Made by a program: the position numbers and the translations under genes. Positions 63,583-64,000 of a DNA stretch of 64,000 nucleotides are shown piece by piece. Source of the DNA: Bradyrhizobium barranii subsp. apii (GTDB lineage Bacteria; Pseudomonadota; Alphaproteobacteria; Rhizobiales; Xanthobacteraceae); contig NZ_CP096255.1 in NCBI RefSeq assembly GCF_011516635.5, positions 7,500,501 through 7,564,500 on the forward strand. Direction: 5' to 3'. Each line of letters starts with the position of its first letter. The first letter of the stretch is position 1. A model generated the notes under the pieces. It saw only the letters and a program-made list of their open reading frames with translations, ran no database searches and was not told the DNA's origin.

Positions 63583-63733
63583 GCTTTCTTCCTTCTCCCC
63601 TTGCGGGAGAAGGTGGCGCGAAGCGCCGGATGAGGGGTTGTTTCCGCGCGCAACACTGTTCGTGAGGATAGATACCCCTCACCCGTCTCGCCGCTATCGC
63701 GGCGAGCCACCCTCTCCCGCAAGGGGAGAGGGT
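63583..63733. repeat. Intergenic palindromic repeat (CTCTCCC-GCAAGGGGAGAGG type), copy 2
   Basis: CTTCTCCCCTTGCGGGAGAAGG, GGCGCGAAGCGCCGGATGAGGGGT, then ACCCCTCACCC and CCTCTCCCGCAAGGGGAGAGG. The blocks match the copy at 5806-5988 in reverse order and orientation. Confidence 0.75.
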
Positions 63734-63762
63734 CGCAGCGGCGAATGCGGCTCTAGATATCT

Positions 63763-64000
63763 CTACCGCCTCGGCGCGGGGGCCTGGTTCGGCTCGGCGC
63801 TCGCGAGCTCGGCGAGCTTGGCGCGGGCCGCGTCGCGGGTGCGGCCGTCCTTGCCGGCCGGCAGCGCGAGAGCGGCTTCGAAATCGGCGCGGGCGTCGTC
63901 GGCCTGGCCGCGGGCGAGGAATGCAAGGCCACGGTCGAGGCGGGCCTGCGCATCCGACGGGTCGAGACGGACCGCCGTGTTGTAGCTCAGGATGGCGCGA
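63763..64000 (-). CDS. TPR-containing protein, C-terminal end (cut by window edge)
   Basis: The last 78 codons of a minus-strand gene. YNTAVRLDPSDAQARLDRGLAFLARGQADDARADFEAAL fits one and a half tetratricopeptide repeats with the spacing of about 34. The tail is Ala/Pro-rich. Most of the gene is outside the window, so its function cannot be assessed. Confidence 0.75.
   Translation of the reverse strand, partial: RAILSYNTAVRLDPSDAQARLDRGLAFLARGQADDARADFEAALALPAGKDGRTRDAARAKLAELASAEPNQAPAPRR

Overview
The window looks like a chromosomal segment of a Bradyrhizobium-type alphaproteobacterium. The sequence is GC-rich, and gene content and order fit that group: a bacteriophytochrome with its heme oxygenase, fused TrpE(G) behind a Trp-codon leader peptide, a cytochrome b/c1 fusion gene (fbcH) behind its Rieske gene, an isocitrate lyase divergent from an ScfR/RamB-type regulator, and many intergenic palindromes of the kind scattered through these genomes. 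The genus is inferred from gene content, not from a database match. I see no tRNA, rRNA, CRISPR array, insertion sequence or prophage.

Layout. 0-6.4 kb: the bphO-bphP light-sensing pair (bphP cut by the window edge), a SnoaL-like gene with a DUF1127 gene divergent from a LysR regulator, a GST, a flavin monooxygenase and a hotdog thioesterase. 6.5-17.9 kb: mutY, a DciA-like gene, a DsbA-like oxidoreductase and smc (DNA repair and chromosome maintenance), then an Rsm22-family methyltransferase, LemA plus an M48 membrane protease, two related P-loop ATPases and a small GIY-YIG protein. 17.9-28.4 kb: metabolic core with apt, trpE(G) under a leader/attenuator, a dienelactone hydrolase, the bc1 operon, trmL, queE-queD and hemF with a frameshifted HAD gene. 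28.4-37.6 kb: an accessory stretch with an outer-membrane beta-barrel, a VOC protein, a second LysR and an exported small protein, a SnoaL/alcohol dehydrogenase/YafY-type group and a PQQ-dependent dehydrogenase. Three of its genes carry frameshifts.

37.6-48.3 kb: two tightly packed operons back to back. On the minus strand lie DUF1285, a CoA-pyrophosphatase-like Nudix gene, DUF6111, the CCA-adding enzyme and TauE/SafE. On the plus strand lie MoxR, DUF58, DUF4159 and a VWA-like membrane protein. 48.3-51.3 kb: a probable zinc-responsive unit in which a perfect 12-bp-arm palindrome resembling a Zur box precedes a DUF2946 gene and a ZnuD-like TonB-dependent receptor. 51.4-58 kb: two GNAT genes, a membrane glycosyltransferase-like protein divergent from a family-2 glycosyltransferase with a DUF2304 partner, a VOC protein, a Nudix hydrolase and a metallophosphoesterase. 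58-64 kb: aceA-DUF4170 facing the ScfR-like regulator, an exported HExxH protein, a lysine-rich H1-like protein and the 3' end of a TPR gene.

Six single-base frameshifts in five otherwise well-preserved genes are the most unusual feature. Several sit in short C/G runs, so sequencing error and recent gene decay both remain possible. The best functional leads are the predicted Zur-DUF2946-TonB receptor unit, the trp leader, the paired noncanonical ATPases and the exported HExxH protein.
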